A DNA stretch of 64,000 bases, from NCBI RefSeq assembly GCF_045862785.1, contig NZ_BQXO01000001.1:248001-312000 (forward strand). Direction: 5' to 3'. Below are positions 17,141-26,206 of this stretch, one piece after another. Position numbers and translations under genes: made by a program. The stretch's first letter is position 1. Every line of letters begins with the position of its first letter. The notes beneath the pieces were generated by a model, which made no database searches, was not told where the DNA came from, and worked only from the letters and a program-made list of their open reading frames with translations. This stretch comes from Furfurilactobacillus curtus (GTDB lineage Bacteria > Bacillota > Bacilli > Lactobacillales > Lactobacillaceae).

Positions 17141-17665
17141 GTGGCCTTTTATAATATCGGTAAAATCGTGAACACCCAAGGTTTAAAGGGCGAACTACGT
17201 GTGGTTGCCACCACGGATTTCCCCACGCAGCGCTTCGCTAATGGTCAAATGGTTTATGTGACGGCCAATCGACCAGGGGCCAAACAAGAAGCACTGACAA
17301 TTGATTCATCGCGGACTTACAAATCTTTTATCCTGGTGACATTTAAGGGCTTAAATGATATTAATTTGGTTGAGCAATACAAGGGATCTGAATTGTATGT
17401 AACCGAATCGCAGCAGCAACCGTTGCCGGATGGTCAATATTACTATCACGAGATCATTGGATTACGTGTCATTGATGAACACCAACAAGAAATTGGAGTT
17501 GTCAAAGAGATCTTGGCGCCGGGAGCCAATGACGTATGGGTTGTTAAACGTCCTGGGAAGTCAGATCTATTATTACCGGTTATTGATCCAGTCGTCAAAA
17601 AGGTCGATATTCAAGCAGGTTCGATCAATATCGAGATGATGGCGGGGCTAGATGATGAGGATTGA
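17141..17665 (+). CDS. rimM: Ribosome maturation factor RimM
   Basis: 16S rRNA processing factor that binds S19 and helps mature the 30S head. 174 residues: N-terminal RimM domain (MAFYNIGKIVNTQGLKGELR) and C-terminal PRC-barrel (YYYHEIIGLRVIDEHQQEIG, LLLPVIDPVVKKVDI). The GTG at 17141 is preferred to ATG 17123 because AAAGAGGGA lies 7-8 nt upstream of it and the product then starts as family members do. It overlaps trmD by a few codons. Confidence 0.95.
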   Translation: MAFYNIGKIVNTQGLKGELRVVATTDFPTQRFANGQMVYVTANRPGAKQEALTIDSSRTYKSFILVTFKGLNDINLVEQYKGSELYVTESQQQPLPDGQYYYHEIIGLRVIDEHQQEIGVVKEILAPGANDVWVVKRPGKSDLLLPVIDPVVKKVDIQAGSINIEMMAGLDDED

Positions 17666-18398
17666 CATTTTAAGTTTATTCCCTGATATGTTTAGTGGCC
17701 CTTTAACAGAGTCGATTGTAGGCAAAGCAGTTGATAAGGGAATCCTTGACATTAACGTCACTGATTTTCGCGACTTTACCACCGATCGCCACCATCACGT
17801 TGATGACACTCCCTATGGTGGTGGGGCAGGGATGCTATTGATGCCACAACCGATTTTTGACGCGATGGATCATGTTGAGCAGGATGCGGGAAATCGTGGA
17901 CGGGTTATTTTGTTAGATCCAGCTGGAACTCCATTTACGGAGCAGGTGGCCGAATCATTTGCGACGGAATCACATTTAACCTTCATCTGTGGACATTATG
18001 AAGGTTATGACGAACGCATTCGCGAACTAGTGACTGATGAGGTATCACTGGGAGATTATGTTTTAACCGGGGGTGAGTTAGGCGCCATGGTCATGATTGA
18101 TGCGACCGTGCGTTTGATTCCCGATGTGTTAGGAAACATGGATTCAGCCCCTGGTGATTCCTTTAGCAATGGGTTGCTTGAATATCCTCAATATACGCGA
18201 CCGGCTGATTTTCGGGGGCGGTTGGTACCGGAAGTCTTAACCAACGGTAATCATCAATTGATTGATGAGTGGCGCATGCGTGAATCATTACGACGCACGT
18301 ATCAAAGACGCCCGGATTTACTTGCTTCAGCAACCCTCACGACGGCACAACAGCGTTTATTAAATGATATTATTGATGAAGAAACCCGTGGCAAATGA
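17655..18398 (+). CDS. trmD: tRNA (guanine37-N1)-methyltransferase TrmD
   Basis: Methylates G37 next to the anticodon using AdoMet, preventing +1 frameshifts. 247 residues with the trefoil-knot SPOUT fold: MRIDILSLFPDMFSGPLTES, TPYGGGAGMLL, ICGHYEGYDERI and DYVLTGGELGAMVMIDA (AdoMet-binding knot). An ATG three bases earlier (17652) is equally readable; 17655 gives the usual N-terminus. It overlaps rimM, implying coupled translation. Confidence 0.97.
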   Translation: MRIDILSLFPDMFSGPLTESIVGKAVDKGILDINVTDFRDFTTDRHHHVDDTPYGGGAGMLLMPQPIFDAMDHVEQDAGNRGRVILLDPAGTPFTEQVAESFATESHLTFICGHYEGYDERIRELVTDEVSLGDYVLTGGELGAMVMIDATVRLIPDVLGNMDSAPGDSFSNGLLEYPQYTRPADFRGRLVPEVLTNGNHQLIDEWRMRESLRRTYQRRPDLLASATLTTAQQRLLNDIIDEETRGK

Positions 18399-18413
18399 TC
18401 GTTATTAATGTCT

Positions 18414-18576
18414 AGCGTACGAAATGGATTATGATTTGTGTTTTAGTCTGGGTTGTAAAGGAATTTAGCTTTACAACCACTCGAGTTTTGTGGTACGCTT
18501 TTTTGTGGCGATTTAGCCCATAATACCGATGTTCCGCTGGCAGCGCGACTGTGAATGAACCTCGAGTGAAAGGAAG
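18414..18576 (+). promoter_or_regulatory. rplS leader (L19 leader-like structured 5' region)
   Basis: The trmD-rplS gap is structured. AGCGTAC (18414-18420) pairs with GTACGCT (18493-18499), which is followed by TTTTT, enclosing a strong hairpin GGTTGTAAAG/CTTTACAACC (18451-18478). CACTCGAG (18478-18485) can alternatively pair with CTCGAGTG (18561-18568) that touches the rplS Shine-Dalgarno AAAGGAAG. Mutually exclusive pairings of this sort suit an autogenous L19 leader, a class known in Firmicutes. Class assignment is inference. Confidence 0.6.
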
Positions 18577-18582
18577 CTCATT

Positions 18583-18936
18583 ATGAGACAGAACCAATTA
18601 ATTGAAAAGATCACCGCTAGCCAATTACGCGATGACATGCCTGATTTCCGCGCCGGTGACACTGTACGGGTCTTCGCCCGGATCGTTGAAGGGACCCGTG
18701 AGCGGATCCAGTTATTCGAAGGGGTTGTCGTTAAGCGTCATGGTGCTGGTATTTCAGCAACCTACACTGTTCGTAAGATCAGTAACGGGATTGGGGTTGA
18801 ACGAACCTTCCCAGTTAACTCACCACGAGTTGATCATGTGGAAGTTACCCGTCATGGTCGCGTTCGGCGTAGTAAGTTATACTACTTACGTGCCTTACAT
18901 GGTAAAGCGGCTCGGATCAAGGAAGCACGTCGTTAA
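18583..18936 (+). CDS. rplS: Large ribosomal subunit protein bL19
   Basis: Ribosomal protein L19, located at the 30S-50S interface. 117 residues, full length, with the family signature RIQLFEGVVVKRHGAG and NGIGVERTFPVNSPRVDHVE, and basic C-terminus RSKLYYLRALHGKAARIKEA. AAAGGAAG precedes the ATG. Highly biased codon use. Preceded by a structured leader and followed by a strong terminator. Confidence 0.98.
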   Translation: MRQNQLIEKITASQLRDDMPDFRAGDTVRVFARIVEGTRERIQLFEGVVVKRHGAGISATYTVRKISNGIGVERTFPVNSPRVDHVEVTRHGRVRRSKLYYLRALHGKAARIKEARR

Positions 18937-18957
18937 GATTTGCGCTTGATCTATGCT

Positions 18958-19007
18958 AAAAAGCACGTTGGATTGACTAATCATCGTCAATCCAACGTGC
19001 TTTTTTT
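18958..19007 (+). terminator. Terminator after rplS
   Basis: AAAAAGCACGTTGGATTGAC, loop TAATCATC, then the complementary arm ending GTGCTTTTTTT. Long stem with seven T. Confidence 0.95.
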
Positions 19008-19154
19008 ATTGTGGACTATTTCGGAGCTTGTTTAATTTTAAGTTGATTCTCAAAGCGTACGTGACTTGAATTTTTGCAAACACTGAGAATAAGGAGAAAG
19101 TGCATTGGGAATAGTTTCAAAATTAAAGGCTTTTCCAGCCTAAGGTACCTCAAA

Positions 19155-20663
19155 CTAATCGTCTAAATTATTTTCCCGGTTGGCATAGAAGATCCAAGCG
19201 ATGCCACCGAAAATGATCGGACCAGCAACGGTAGCAATGGCGGTTACCCAATCTTTAACTAAGAAGGGCTGTAAAATAGTAAAGCCAATCCCGACACTCA
19301 AAGTAATCATAACTAGCGTTACGACAAACAGCATCCAGCGATGTGAGTGATAAGCGACGAACGGACGTGGCAAATCTTCTCGTTTAAAGTAGGGGAAAGC
19401 GCCAACTAAGAACAAGTATGGCAAAGTCGTTGACACATTGCTCATGGAAGTTAAAACATTGTAGAAAAATTTAGCGTCTTGATGAGTTAATACTGAGGCA
19501 ATGGAGATTCCAGTGATAAATACGATCACAGCTACTGCCTGCATCCACATCGCAAATTCAGGCATGCCATGGCGATTCAGGCGCGTCATTTTCTTTGGCC
19601 AAAGTGCCTTTGGTGATCCTAAAATGAAAGATTTCAAGGGTGAGTAAATTAACACAAAGAAAGAACCAAGGTAGGCCAAAAACATGCTGACTCCAGCAAA
19701 ACGGGAAAAGACTTCACCAAGGACATGGGCACTGGATACACTCAGGCCTAGTGCGATCCCTAAGACGTCACCCAGATTTCCCATCAAGACATAAGTGATG
19801 TTACCCAAATTGACATTTCCGTGAGCAATAACCATGCTCCAGTTTGTCGAAATTCCCCATAAGAAGATCGTTAGCGAATAACCAATCCCAATCACCAAAG
19901 TCCCAATCAAGATTCCTTTCGGGAAGGTTTTTTCTGGTTGATCGAGTGAGTCGGTTACCCCACCGATTGATTCCAAACCACCATAAGCAAAAATGGCATA
20001 AATCACGAAACTGATCATGGCAATTGGGGTTTGAAATTGCGGATTTGGAGAAGTCGCGAAGTCCGACAAGTGATTAATAGGTTGGGCCAGCTGAAAATGA
20101 TTGGCAATTAGAATAATTAAACTCGCCAGCACTAAGATGACATTTAATGCCATAACAGCTATTCCGCCGACCGAAGAGACTCTGGCGATGGATTCCATGC
20201 CTCGAGAGGCCGCCCACGTAATACCAATGATCCACAAAATGGCCAGTAAGCCAATTGTTAGGGTGGAGTTTAATCCGAAAAGATGCCAACTTGGCGTGGT
20301 ATCTTTGCCCGTCAAAATTGTTGAAAGCGTAATCCAAACTTTCTGGGAAATCATAACTTGCCAGATGATCCACGCGGATAACCAGATAAAGGTCGCGATA
20401 AAGGACCACTGCTCCCCAATTGAGGCATCTAGCCAGGAGTAGATCCCACCTTTAGAGCCCTTTAAAGAGGCACCATACTCAGCAAACATCAAGCCACTCG
20501 GCAGGAAGAATAGTAGTGCGCCTAACAAATACCAGAAGATTGCCCCATAGCCCATTTGCTCAAAAGCCGTGGGGGTATTACCAAAACCAAAAATAGTCGT
20601 AAAGATCATTAAAACAAGTGCACCAAGCGTTAAGGTCTTCTTGTTGCTTGATTCATTTTCCAT
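19155..20663 (-). CDS. yjeM: Amino acid permease, YjeM family (APC superfamily)
   Basis: Inner-membrane amino acid transporter of the glutamate/GABA antiporter group, YjeM branch. 502 residues with twelve helices; the stretches FTTIFGFGNTPTAFEQMGY, KGSKGGIYSWLDASIGEQW, YAIFAYGGLESIGGVTD, SIGYSLTIFLWGISTNWSM and SPLKSFILGSPKALWPKKMT match YjeM closely. A dipeptidase gene lies upstream in the same direction (57 nt gap), so the pair may link peptide breakdown to amino acid exchange. Substrate not established. Confidence 0.88.
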   Translation of the reverse strand: MENESSNKKTLTLGALVLMIFTTIFGFGNTPTAFEQMGYGAIFWYLLGALLFFLPSGLMFAEYGASLKGSKGGIYSWLDASIGEQWSFIATFIWLSAWIIWQVMISQKVWITLSTILTGKDTTPSWHLFGLNSTLTIGLLAILWIIGITWAASRGMESIARVSSVGGIAVMALNVILVLASLIILIANHFQLAQPINHLSDFATSPNPQFQTPIAMISFVIYAIFAYGGLESIGGVTDSLDQPEKTFPKGILIGTLVIGIGYSLTIFLWGISTNWSMVIAHGNVNLGNITYVLMGNLGDVLGIALGLSVSSAHVLGEVFSRFAGVSMFLAYLGSFFVLIYSPLKSFILGSPKALWPKKMTRLNRHGMPEFAMWMQAVAVIVFITGISIASVLTHQDAKFFYNVLTSMSNVSTTLPYLFLVGAFPYFKREDLPRPFVAYHSHRWMLFVVTLVMITLSVGIGFTILQPFLVKDWVTAIATVAGPIIFGGIAWIFYANRENNLDD

Positions 20664-20720
20664 TGTGAAACCTCATTTCATGTCATCGAGCTTGATTTAT
20701 TCCACGATTGAATATTACCT

Positions 20721-22154
20721 TTATAATTTTTCATCCGTTTTGAAATTGAGTGGTGAAAAATCAGTACTTTCAGTCACTAGTTGCCCGATTAGTGACTGGT
20801 ACGCGGTTAACGCTTGTTTAGCCATCCGTTCATTTGATTTAGTTAAAAAAACGAGTTGATCAGTTGAAGCCTGTTGAATAGCAATCTGGTCGGTAGCTCG
20901 CAGTTGAGCGGCCAGTTGGGCAGCTAAATCAGTTTGTACGCGTTGATAAAGCGTATTGAAGTGTTGATAGTGTGCATCCCACAAGATGCCCGCCAGTTTA
21001 TAGGTCCAGTAAGCGCTGGTGGGCGAATAAGTGGCTTGTCCCTGCTGATACGCGGCAGGTGTATCGTTAACGGCACTGTAGAATGGTACAAATGAACTCT
21101 GTGCGGCCACGCCCATTGCCAACCAATGAATTCCAACTAAATTGGGTTGATCTTTTTGTGACCGTAACTGGAGCACATGGGCTTCCTGTGTCTTAGCCAA
21201 GCTAATCGGACGAAAGTCATGTTTATGTTGTTCATCCTGTCCAACCGGATCATAAGGCGTTCCTTCATAATGGTTGCTTAGAAAACCTTGAACATCGTGG
21301 ACGGATAATTTGTGTTCTGGATAACGGATGAATGGTAATTCCTGATTCATCGGATCTTGAACAGTACTGGGATTGAACAACCGCTGACCAGCCCAAACAC
21401 GTGGTGTGTTGTAGTGTTCGTCTGCCACGGTGTGCGTTCCAAAAATTCGTCGCCAGTTAAAGCCATCTTGGTCTGGATTCAATCGATTAGTTTTAACAAA
21501 TTCGGCAAGTCCAGAGGCAGTCATGAAGTTATCCGGGTCGTCGAAATCAACTTCCTGGATGGCCAATTGGTTTGCAACCACGGCATAGCCATCATCTGGA
21601 ATACGCTGAGCAACCCATTGGTGACCAGCCCCAGTTTCCATATACCAAGCTTCTTGTTGATCTGCAAATAAAATCCCATTCGTTTCTGCGGTACCAGCGG
21701 CCTCAATAAGTGAACCCAAACGGCTAACTCCTTGGCGCGCGGTCGTGATGTATGGGAGGACCACAGTAACCATAGCTTCTTCGTTTAGTCCATCGGTGAC
21801 GAAGGGGTCAGCGGCTAAGACAGTTGAATTCGAATAGGCACTTTCGGTTGCCGACATGGCGACATTGGCTTCGTTAATCCCATCTTCTTCAAACAGCCCG
21901 AATTTTGGCGTCCATTCAGGTGTGGCAGTGTACCGTAAAGCAATTTTAGGCAGGGTTGCCTTAAAACCATTATCGTTGGATTGAAATGGCTGAGGGGTAT
22001 CAAATACTTGATGGGGGTGGACCACGAAATGTTTAGGCCAGGAAGGCTTACTGTCTTCATTGCGACCAATCATAATCGAGCCGTCGAGAGTTGCATAACG
22101 GCCTACTAAAATACTCGTGCAGGCGGAGGGACGCCGTTCAAAAAGTTGCTCCAT
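20721..22154 (-). CDS. pepD: Dipeptidase, peptidase family C69 (PepD type)
   Basis: Intracellular dipeptidase of the Ntn-hydrolase fold, as in lactobacillar PepD/PepDA. 477 residues. The nucleophile is probably Cys12 in ACTSILVGRYAT, exposed after removal of eleven residues as in the family; further motifs are GSIMIGRNEDSK, GLFEEDGINEANVAMSATES and ETGAGHQWVAQRIPDDGYAV. GAGG precedes the ATG at 22154. No secretion signal. It lies upstream of the YjeM permease and probably forms an operon with it. Confidence 0.92.
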   Translation of the reverse strand: MEQLFERRPSACTSILVGRYATLDGSIMIGRNEDSKPSWPKHFVVHPHQVFDTPQPFQSNDNGFKATLPKIALRYTATPEWTPKFGLFEEDGINEANVAMSATESAYSNSTVLAADPFVTDGLNEEAMVTVVLPYITTARQGVSRLGSLIEAAGTAETNGILFADQQEAWYMETGAGHQWVAQRIPDDGYAVVANQLAIQEVDFDDPDNFMTASGLAEFVKTNRLNPDQDGFNWRRIFGTHTVADEHYNTPRVWAGQRLFNPSTVQDPMNQELPFIRYPEHKLSVHDVQGFLSNHYEGTPYDPVGQDEQHKHDFRPISLAKTQEAHVLQLRSQKDQPNLVGIHWLAMGVAAQSSFVPFYSAVNDTPAAYQQGQATYSPTSAYWTYKLAGILWDAHYQHFNTLYQRVQTDLAAQLAAQLRATDQIAIQQASTDQLVFLTKSNERMAKQALTAYQSLIGQLVTESTDFSPLNFKTDEKL

Positions 22155-22422
22155 TCATCAAAACCTCACTTTATTGACGAGCAAGACGTCTGTGGCCTTG
22201 CATAATTTTATAAAATTACATTAAAGTAAATTGTAGCAGAAAAGCGACGCACCAGTTGGTTTCACTCGTTATTTTAAGGGCTTTCATGCTGATTTCTAAC
22301 CAAGCTTCATCATGGAAATGACGTAACAAGGGTAATTCTGTGATTAACTGGTAAATCTGGTGGTCAGACATTAGAAGAATGTGGTTTAATTGGAACATTA
22401 AAACAAACGGAGGAGTGCGCTT

Positions 22423-23316
22423 ATGGCACGTTGGCAAGATCAAGATGGCCTCATTAAAATCGTAATTCTCTTATTTTCATCGATTTGTTGTGCAGTCGCG
22501 TTAAATGAATTTTTAATTCCTAGCGATATTTTTTCAGGCGGTCTAAATGGGATTGCTCAACTGTTACATTGGGGATTGGTAGCAACTAACATCCATGTTT
22601 CAACAGGTTGGTTCATTCTTGCCTTTAATTTACCAATCGGCATTATGGGGTGGCATAAAATTGGACCTAAGTTCACCGCTTGGAGTTTTGCCAACGCAAT
22701 CGTGACCTCGATTTTAGCCATTGTAATTCCTGAGGTGAGCGTATCGCATAATGCATTGCTAAATGCGCTGTTTGGCGGCATCCTAACGGGTATTGGCATC
22801 GGATTTCCTTTTCGATTTGGTTTTTCAACCGGTGGCATGGATATTATTGCAATGGTGTTACAAAAAACGACAGGCCGGTCTATTGGCACCTTAACTTTGT
22901 TGTTGAATTCAGGCATTGTTGCCGTTGCTGGTTTTTTTATTGGTTGGGAAAATGCCTTATTTACGATTATCACAATCTATGCGACTTCCCGCATGGTGGA
23001 CACAATTCATACGCGACACCAAAAAATGACTGCTTTAATTGTTACTAGTCATCCTGAGGAGATGATTCAGGACTTGCGCAGTCACTTATTTCGCGGCATT
23101 ACCGTCTTACCTTCACGTGGTGGGTTCAGCAATCAGACAAACGCGACGTTAATGATCGTTATTTCCCGTTATGAACTTTATGATTTAAAAAACACGGTAA
23201 ATCGCATTGATCCAGAAAGTTTCATGGATCTCGTCACAACTGTTGATGTCAGTGGTAATTTTTTCGATGAAGCGACTCAAGAACGTTTACGTCAAATGCG
23301 GAATCGGGTGGAATAG
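22423..23316 (+). CDS. YitT family membrane protein (DUF2179 C-terminus)
   Basis: Conserved Firmicutes membrane protein of unknown transport role. 297 residues: five or six helices in the first 190 residues with the YitT signatures LNEFLIPSDIFSGGLNGIAQ, GIGIGFPFRFGFSTGGMDII and GRSIGTLTLLLNSGIV, then a cytoplasmic DUF2179 domain (about 200-290; ALIVTSHPEEMIQDL, RGITVLPSRGGFS). GGAGG precedes the ATG. Single gene between pepD (divergent) and glpK. Confidence 0.9.
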   Translation: MARWQDQDGLIKIVILLFSSICCAVALNEFLIPSDIFSGGLNGIAQLLHWGLVATNIHVSTGWFILAFNLPIGIMGWHKIGPKFTAWSFANAIVTSILAIVIPEVSVSHNALLNALFGGILTGIGIGFPFRFGFSTGGMDIIAMVLQKTTGRSIGTLTLLLNSGIVAVAGFFIGWENALFTIITIYATSRMVDTIHTRHQKMTALIVTSHPEEMIQDLRSHLFRGITVLPSRGGFSNQTNATLMIVISRYELYDLKNTVNRIDPESFMDLVTTVDVSGNFFDEATQERLRQMRNRVE

Positions 23317-23380
23317 ATCCCTTGAAATTTGCTAAAATTAACAGAGGCTTAATTTCATAACGGCAGATAGGAGTCAATTT

Positions 23381-24880
23381 ATGAACGATGAACAGTACGT
23401 GATGGCGATTGATCAAGGGACCACGAGCAGTCGGGCCATGATTTTTAATCATCAAGGTCAAGTAATCGGCAAAGCGCAAAAGGAATTCCCCCAATATTTT
23501 CCCAAACCAGGGTGGGTCGAACATGATCCGGAAGAAATTTGGGAAAGTGTCCAATCAGTGATGGCTGATGCCCTCATCCAAGCACACATTCCACCGTATA
23601 AAATTCGCGGAATCGGGATCACGAACCAACGAGAAACGACGATCATTTGGGATAAGAAAACTGGTAAACCGGTATACCATGCAATCGTGTGGCAATCAAA
23701 ACAAACAGCCTCGATTGCAGACGACTGGCAAGCAGCTGGTCTGGCGGATAAAATTCATCAGAAGACGGGATTGGTCATTGATTCATACTTCTCCGCCTCT
23801 AAGATCAAATGGCTTCTTGATCAGGTGCCCGGCTGTCGAACAAGGGCAGAAAATGGTGACTTACTATTTGGGACAATCGATACATGGTTGCTATGGAAAT
23901 TAACCGGGGGCAAAGTACACGCCACAGATTATACTAATGCTAGTCGGACGATGCTATTTAATATTCATGAGCTGCAGTGGGATCAAGAGCTACTAACAAC
24001 ATTTAACATTCCACGAGGGTTGCTGCCGGAGGTTCGTAGTTCGTCAGAGATATATGGTTATACAGCTGACTATACGATGTCAGGTGTTTCGGTACCGATC
24101 TGTGGGATCGCCGGTGATCAGCAGGCCGCCTTATTCGGACAGACAGCCTTTGATGAAGGAAATGTCAAAAACACATATGGTACTGGCGCTTTTATTGTGA
24201 TGAATACCGGATCACAGCCGATCCTCTCGAATAAGGGGCTCTTAACGACCGTTGCTTACGGATTAAATGGGCAGGTTAATTATGCCTTAGAGGGATCCAT
24301 CTTTGTTGCTGGTTCTGCAGTCCAATGGTTGCGAGATGGCCTTGCACTAGTAACATCTGCGACTGAAACAGAAAAGCTTGCCAATCAAGTTGAAGGCGAT
24401 GATGGTATCTATGTGGTGCCCGCTTTTACTGGATTAGGAGCCCCATATTGGGATCAAGAATTGCGCGGTGCCGTTTTCGGGTTGACCCGTGGAACCAGCA
24501 AAGCCGCGTTTGTTCGTGCCACCTTACAAGCAATTGCTTATCAAACACGGGATGTCGTGGACACCATGGTCGCAGACACAGGGTTGGCAATTGCGACCTT
24601 ACATGTGGATGGTGGTGCTGCTCAAAACGACTACTTGATGCAATTTCAAGCAGATATTTTAAATACAACCATTCAACGTGCAAAGATCAATGAAACAACC
24701 GCTTTGGGCGCCGCTTTTCTTGCCGGCCTGGCGGTGGATTTTTGGCACGATCAAGCAGAATTGCGCAAATTGTATGCCGATGGTGCACAATTTGTGCCGA
24801 CCATGTCAGCCGTTCGACGTTCTAGACTGTACCAAGGTTGGCAAATAGCGATTAAAGCTGCACAAGCATTTGAGCATTAG
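23381..24880 (+). CDS. glpK: Glycerol kinase
   Basis: Phosphorylates glycerol to glycerol 3-phosphate with ATP in the cytoplasm. 499 residues, FGGY kinase fold: phosphate motif MAIDQGTTSSRAM, glycerol-binding NQRETT and WQSKQT, IAGDQQAALFGQ, YGTGAFIVMNTG and DGGAAQNDYLMQFQADIL. The phosphorylation site used by HPr in Gram-positive glycerol kinases (YHFxG, His230/232) reads DYTMSG, with Thr at residue 232. No glpF or glpO/glpD is adjacent. ATAGGAG precedes the ATG at a distance of about 8 nt. Confidence 0.96.
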   Translation: MNDEQYVMAIDQGTTSSRAMIFNHQGQVIGKAQKEFPQYFPKPGWVEHDPEEIWESVQSVMADALIQAHIPPYKIRGIGITNQRETTIIWDKKTGKPVYHAIVWQSKQTASIADDWQAAGLADKIHQKTGLVIDSYFSASKIKWLLDQVPGCRTRAENGDLLFGTIDTWLLWKLTGGKVHATDYTNASRTMLFNIHELQWDQELLTTFNIPRGLLPEVRSSSEIYGYTADYTMSGVSVPICGIAGDQQAALFGQTAFDEGNVKNTYGTGAFIVMNTGSQPILSNKGLLTTVAYGLNGQVNYALEGSIFVAGSAVQWLRDGLALVTSATETEKLANQVEGDDGIYVVPAFTGLGAPYWDQELRGAVFGLTRGTSKAAFVRATLQAIAYQTRDVVDTMVADTGLAIATLHVDGGAAQNDYLMQFQADILNTTIQRAKINETTALGAAFLAGLAVDFWHDQAELRKLYADGAQFVPTMSAVRRSRLYQGWQIAIKAAQAFEH

Positions 24881-24924
24881 TGAACGTTTATTTTTATAAG
24901 TCTATTTTGAAGTAAGGAAGTCAC

Positions 24925-25830
24925 ATGAAAGCACAAAATTATTCTAAAGGAATCTTTTGGGCCGCGTTTGCCTCCACGATGTGGGGAATTTCGGGGACCA
25001 TTCTTCAGTACATTTCGCAAGGACAAAATATTCCTGCCACCTGGTTTTTATCGGTACGTACGTTAGGTGCTGGAACTATTTTATTGATTATCGGTTGGTT
25101 TCAAGAACGCAATCGGATTTTTTCGCTATTTAAATCCTGGCGATTGGTCGGTTGGCTAGTCGCCTACGCATTGTTAGGCTTGATGGCGAATCTCTTTACT
25201 TTTTATATGAGTATCAAAACGGGTAATGCTTCGGCGGCGACAATTTTGCAGTACCTGAGCCCGCTATTCATCGTCTTAGGAGCCTTGGTGTTTAAACGAG
25301 AATTACCCATGCGTTCAGATTTAATTGCCTTTGCCATTGCGTTATTAGGTGTGTTCTTAGCGATTACAAAGGGAAACATCCATACGCTGGCAGTCCCAGT
25401 TCCTTCGATTATTTGGGGCATTTTATCGGGGGTCACCGCGGCTTGTTATGTCGTTTTACCACGGGCAATCGTGGCGGAGCATTCGCCGATTGTCGTGTTA
25501 GGGTGGGGAATGTTCATCAGTGGCATCCTATTTAACTTAGCGCGTCCATTTTGGGTGGATACGCCGCCTATTACACCACAACTAGTGGCTTCTATTGGCA
25601 GTGTTATTTTGGTGGGGACCATCTTAGCATTTTCCACACTACTTTATAGTTTGAATTTTGCTCCCTCGGCCGTCATCAGCATCGTAGATGCGGTTCAGCC
25701 GGTAGTCACATTTATTCTTAGTATTATTTTCTTTCACTTACAAATTAGTGTAATGGAAGTTATCGGATCAGTGCTTGTAATTGTTGCCGTCTATCTACTG
25801 CAGCGTTTGAGACAGACTGGGTCCGATTAA
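24925..25830 (+). CDS. EamA/DMT family transporter (second copy)
   Basis: Ten-helix drug/metabolite transporter family member, 301 residues in two EamA repeats: GIFWAAFASTMWGISGTILQ in helix 1, ATILQYLSPLFIVLGALVFK in the helix 3-4 region, and FAPSAVISIVDAVQPVVTFI in helix 9. Related to the EamA protein at 13048-13989 but clearly distinct. It follows glpK by 44 nt and may share its transcript. AAGGAAG precedes the ATG. Export substrate unknown. Confidence 0.88.
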   Translation: MKAQNYSKGIFWAAFASTMWGISGTILQYISQGQNIPATWFLSVRTLGAGTILLIIGWFQERNRIFSLFKSWRLVGWLVAYALLGLMANLFTFYMSIKTGNASAATILQYLSPLFIVLGALVFKRELPMRSDLIAFAIALLGVFLAITKGNIHTLAVPVPSIIWGILSGVTAACYVVLPRAIVAEHSPIVVLGWGMFISGILFNLARPFWVDTPPITPQLVASIGSVILVGTILAFSTLLYSLNFAPSAVISIVDAVQPVVTFILSIIFFHLQISVMEVIGSVLVIVAVYLLQRLRQTGSD

Positions 25831-25839
25831 AGTCCAGTC

Positions 25840-25887
25840 AAAAAGATCGTTTCTTTAGCCTTGATGGCTAAAGAAACGATCTTTTTT
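25840..25887. terminator. Bidirectional terminator after the second EamA gene
   Basis: AAAAAGATCGTTTCTTTAGC ... GCTAAAGAAACGATCTTTTTT: a 16-bp or longer perfect stem with T-runs on both strands, between convergent genes. Confidence 0.95.
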
Positions 25888-25891
25888 AAAA

Positions 25892-26113
25892 CTACATTTT
25901 TTTAATAACGCGATATTTCTTTTGGTCGTGGCCCTGATTTGTAACTGCATCTTGATCAAATAAAACGTACGGTGTACCATCACTTTCCGAAACAATAAAG
26001 AGGGTGTGCGGGTTATGATGTTTATAAATTTGAGCACTTTGATAAACTTCGTTGTAATCATGGGCATTAGCAATCGCGTCCCCTGGGTTAAACAGAACGT
26101 TTTCCTCAGTCAT
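25892..26113 (-). CDS. Small hypothetical protein
   Basis: Not recognised. 73 residues (MTEENVLFNPGDAIANAHDY at the start), soluble, with a probable beta-rich core (HTLFIVSESDGTPYVLFD) and a basic end (KKYRVIKKM). Coding is supported by AAGGGGG at proper distance upstream of the ATG and by a dedicated terminator right after the stop. It could be a small conserved lactobacillar protein; no domain can be named. Confidence 0.65.
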   Translation of the reverse strand: MTEENVLFNPGDAIANAHDYNEVYQSAQIYKHHNPHTLFIVSESDGTPYVLFDQDAVTNQGHDQKKYRVIKKM

Positions 26114-26206
26114 GAAAATTCCCCCTTAGATGGCGGTTAGCAGCCATAAGCATCAATTCAACTGATTGGTTAACTTTATGATGGCGCTTTCACCGACAAA
26201 TTGCAA

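Noticed and set aside
22216..22371. Minus-strand ORF of about 51 residues (from MSDHQIYQ) in the pepD-yitT gap
   Set aside because: The composition looks protein-like, but there is no Shine-Dalgarno before the ATG, and it overlaps the region where both divergent promoters should lie. Homology evidence would be needed.
13048..25830. The two EamA genes as a recent duplication
   Set aside because: They share fold and motifs but differ in most residues, so they are old paralogues and not evidence of recent transposition.
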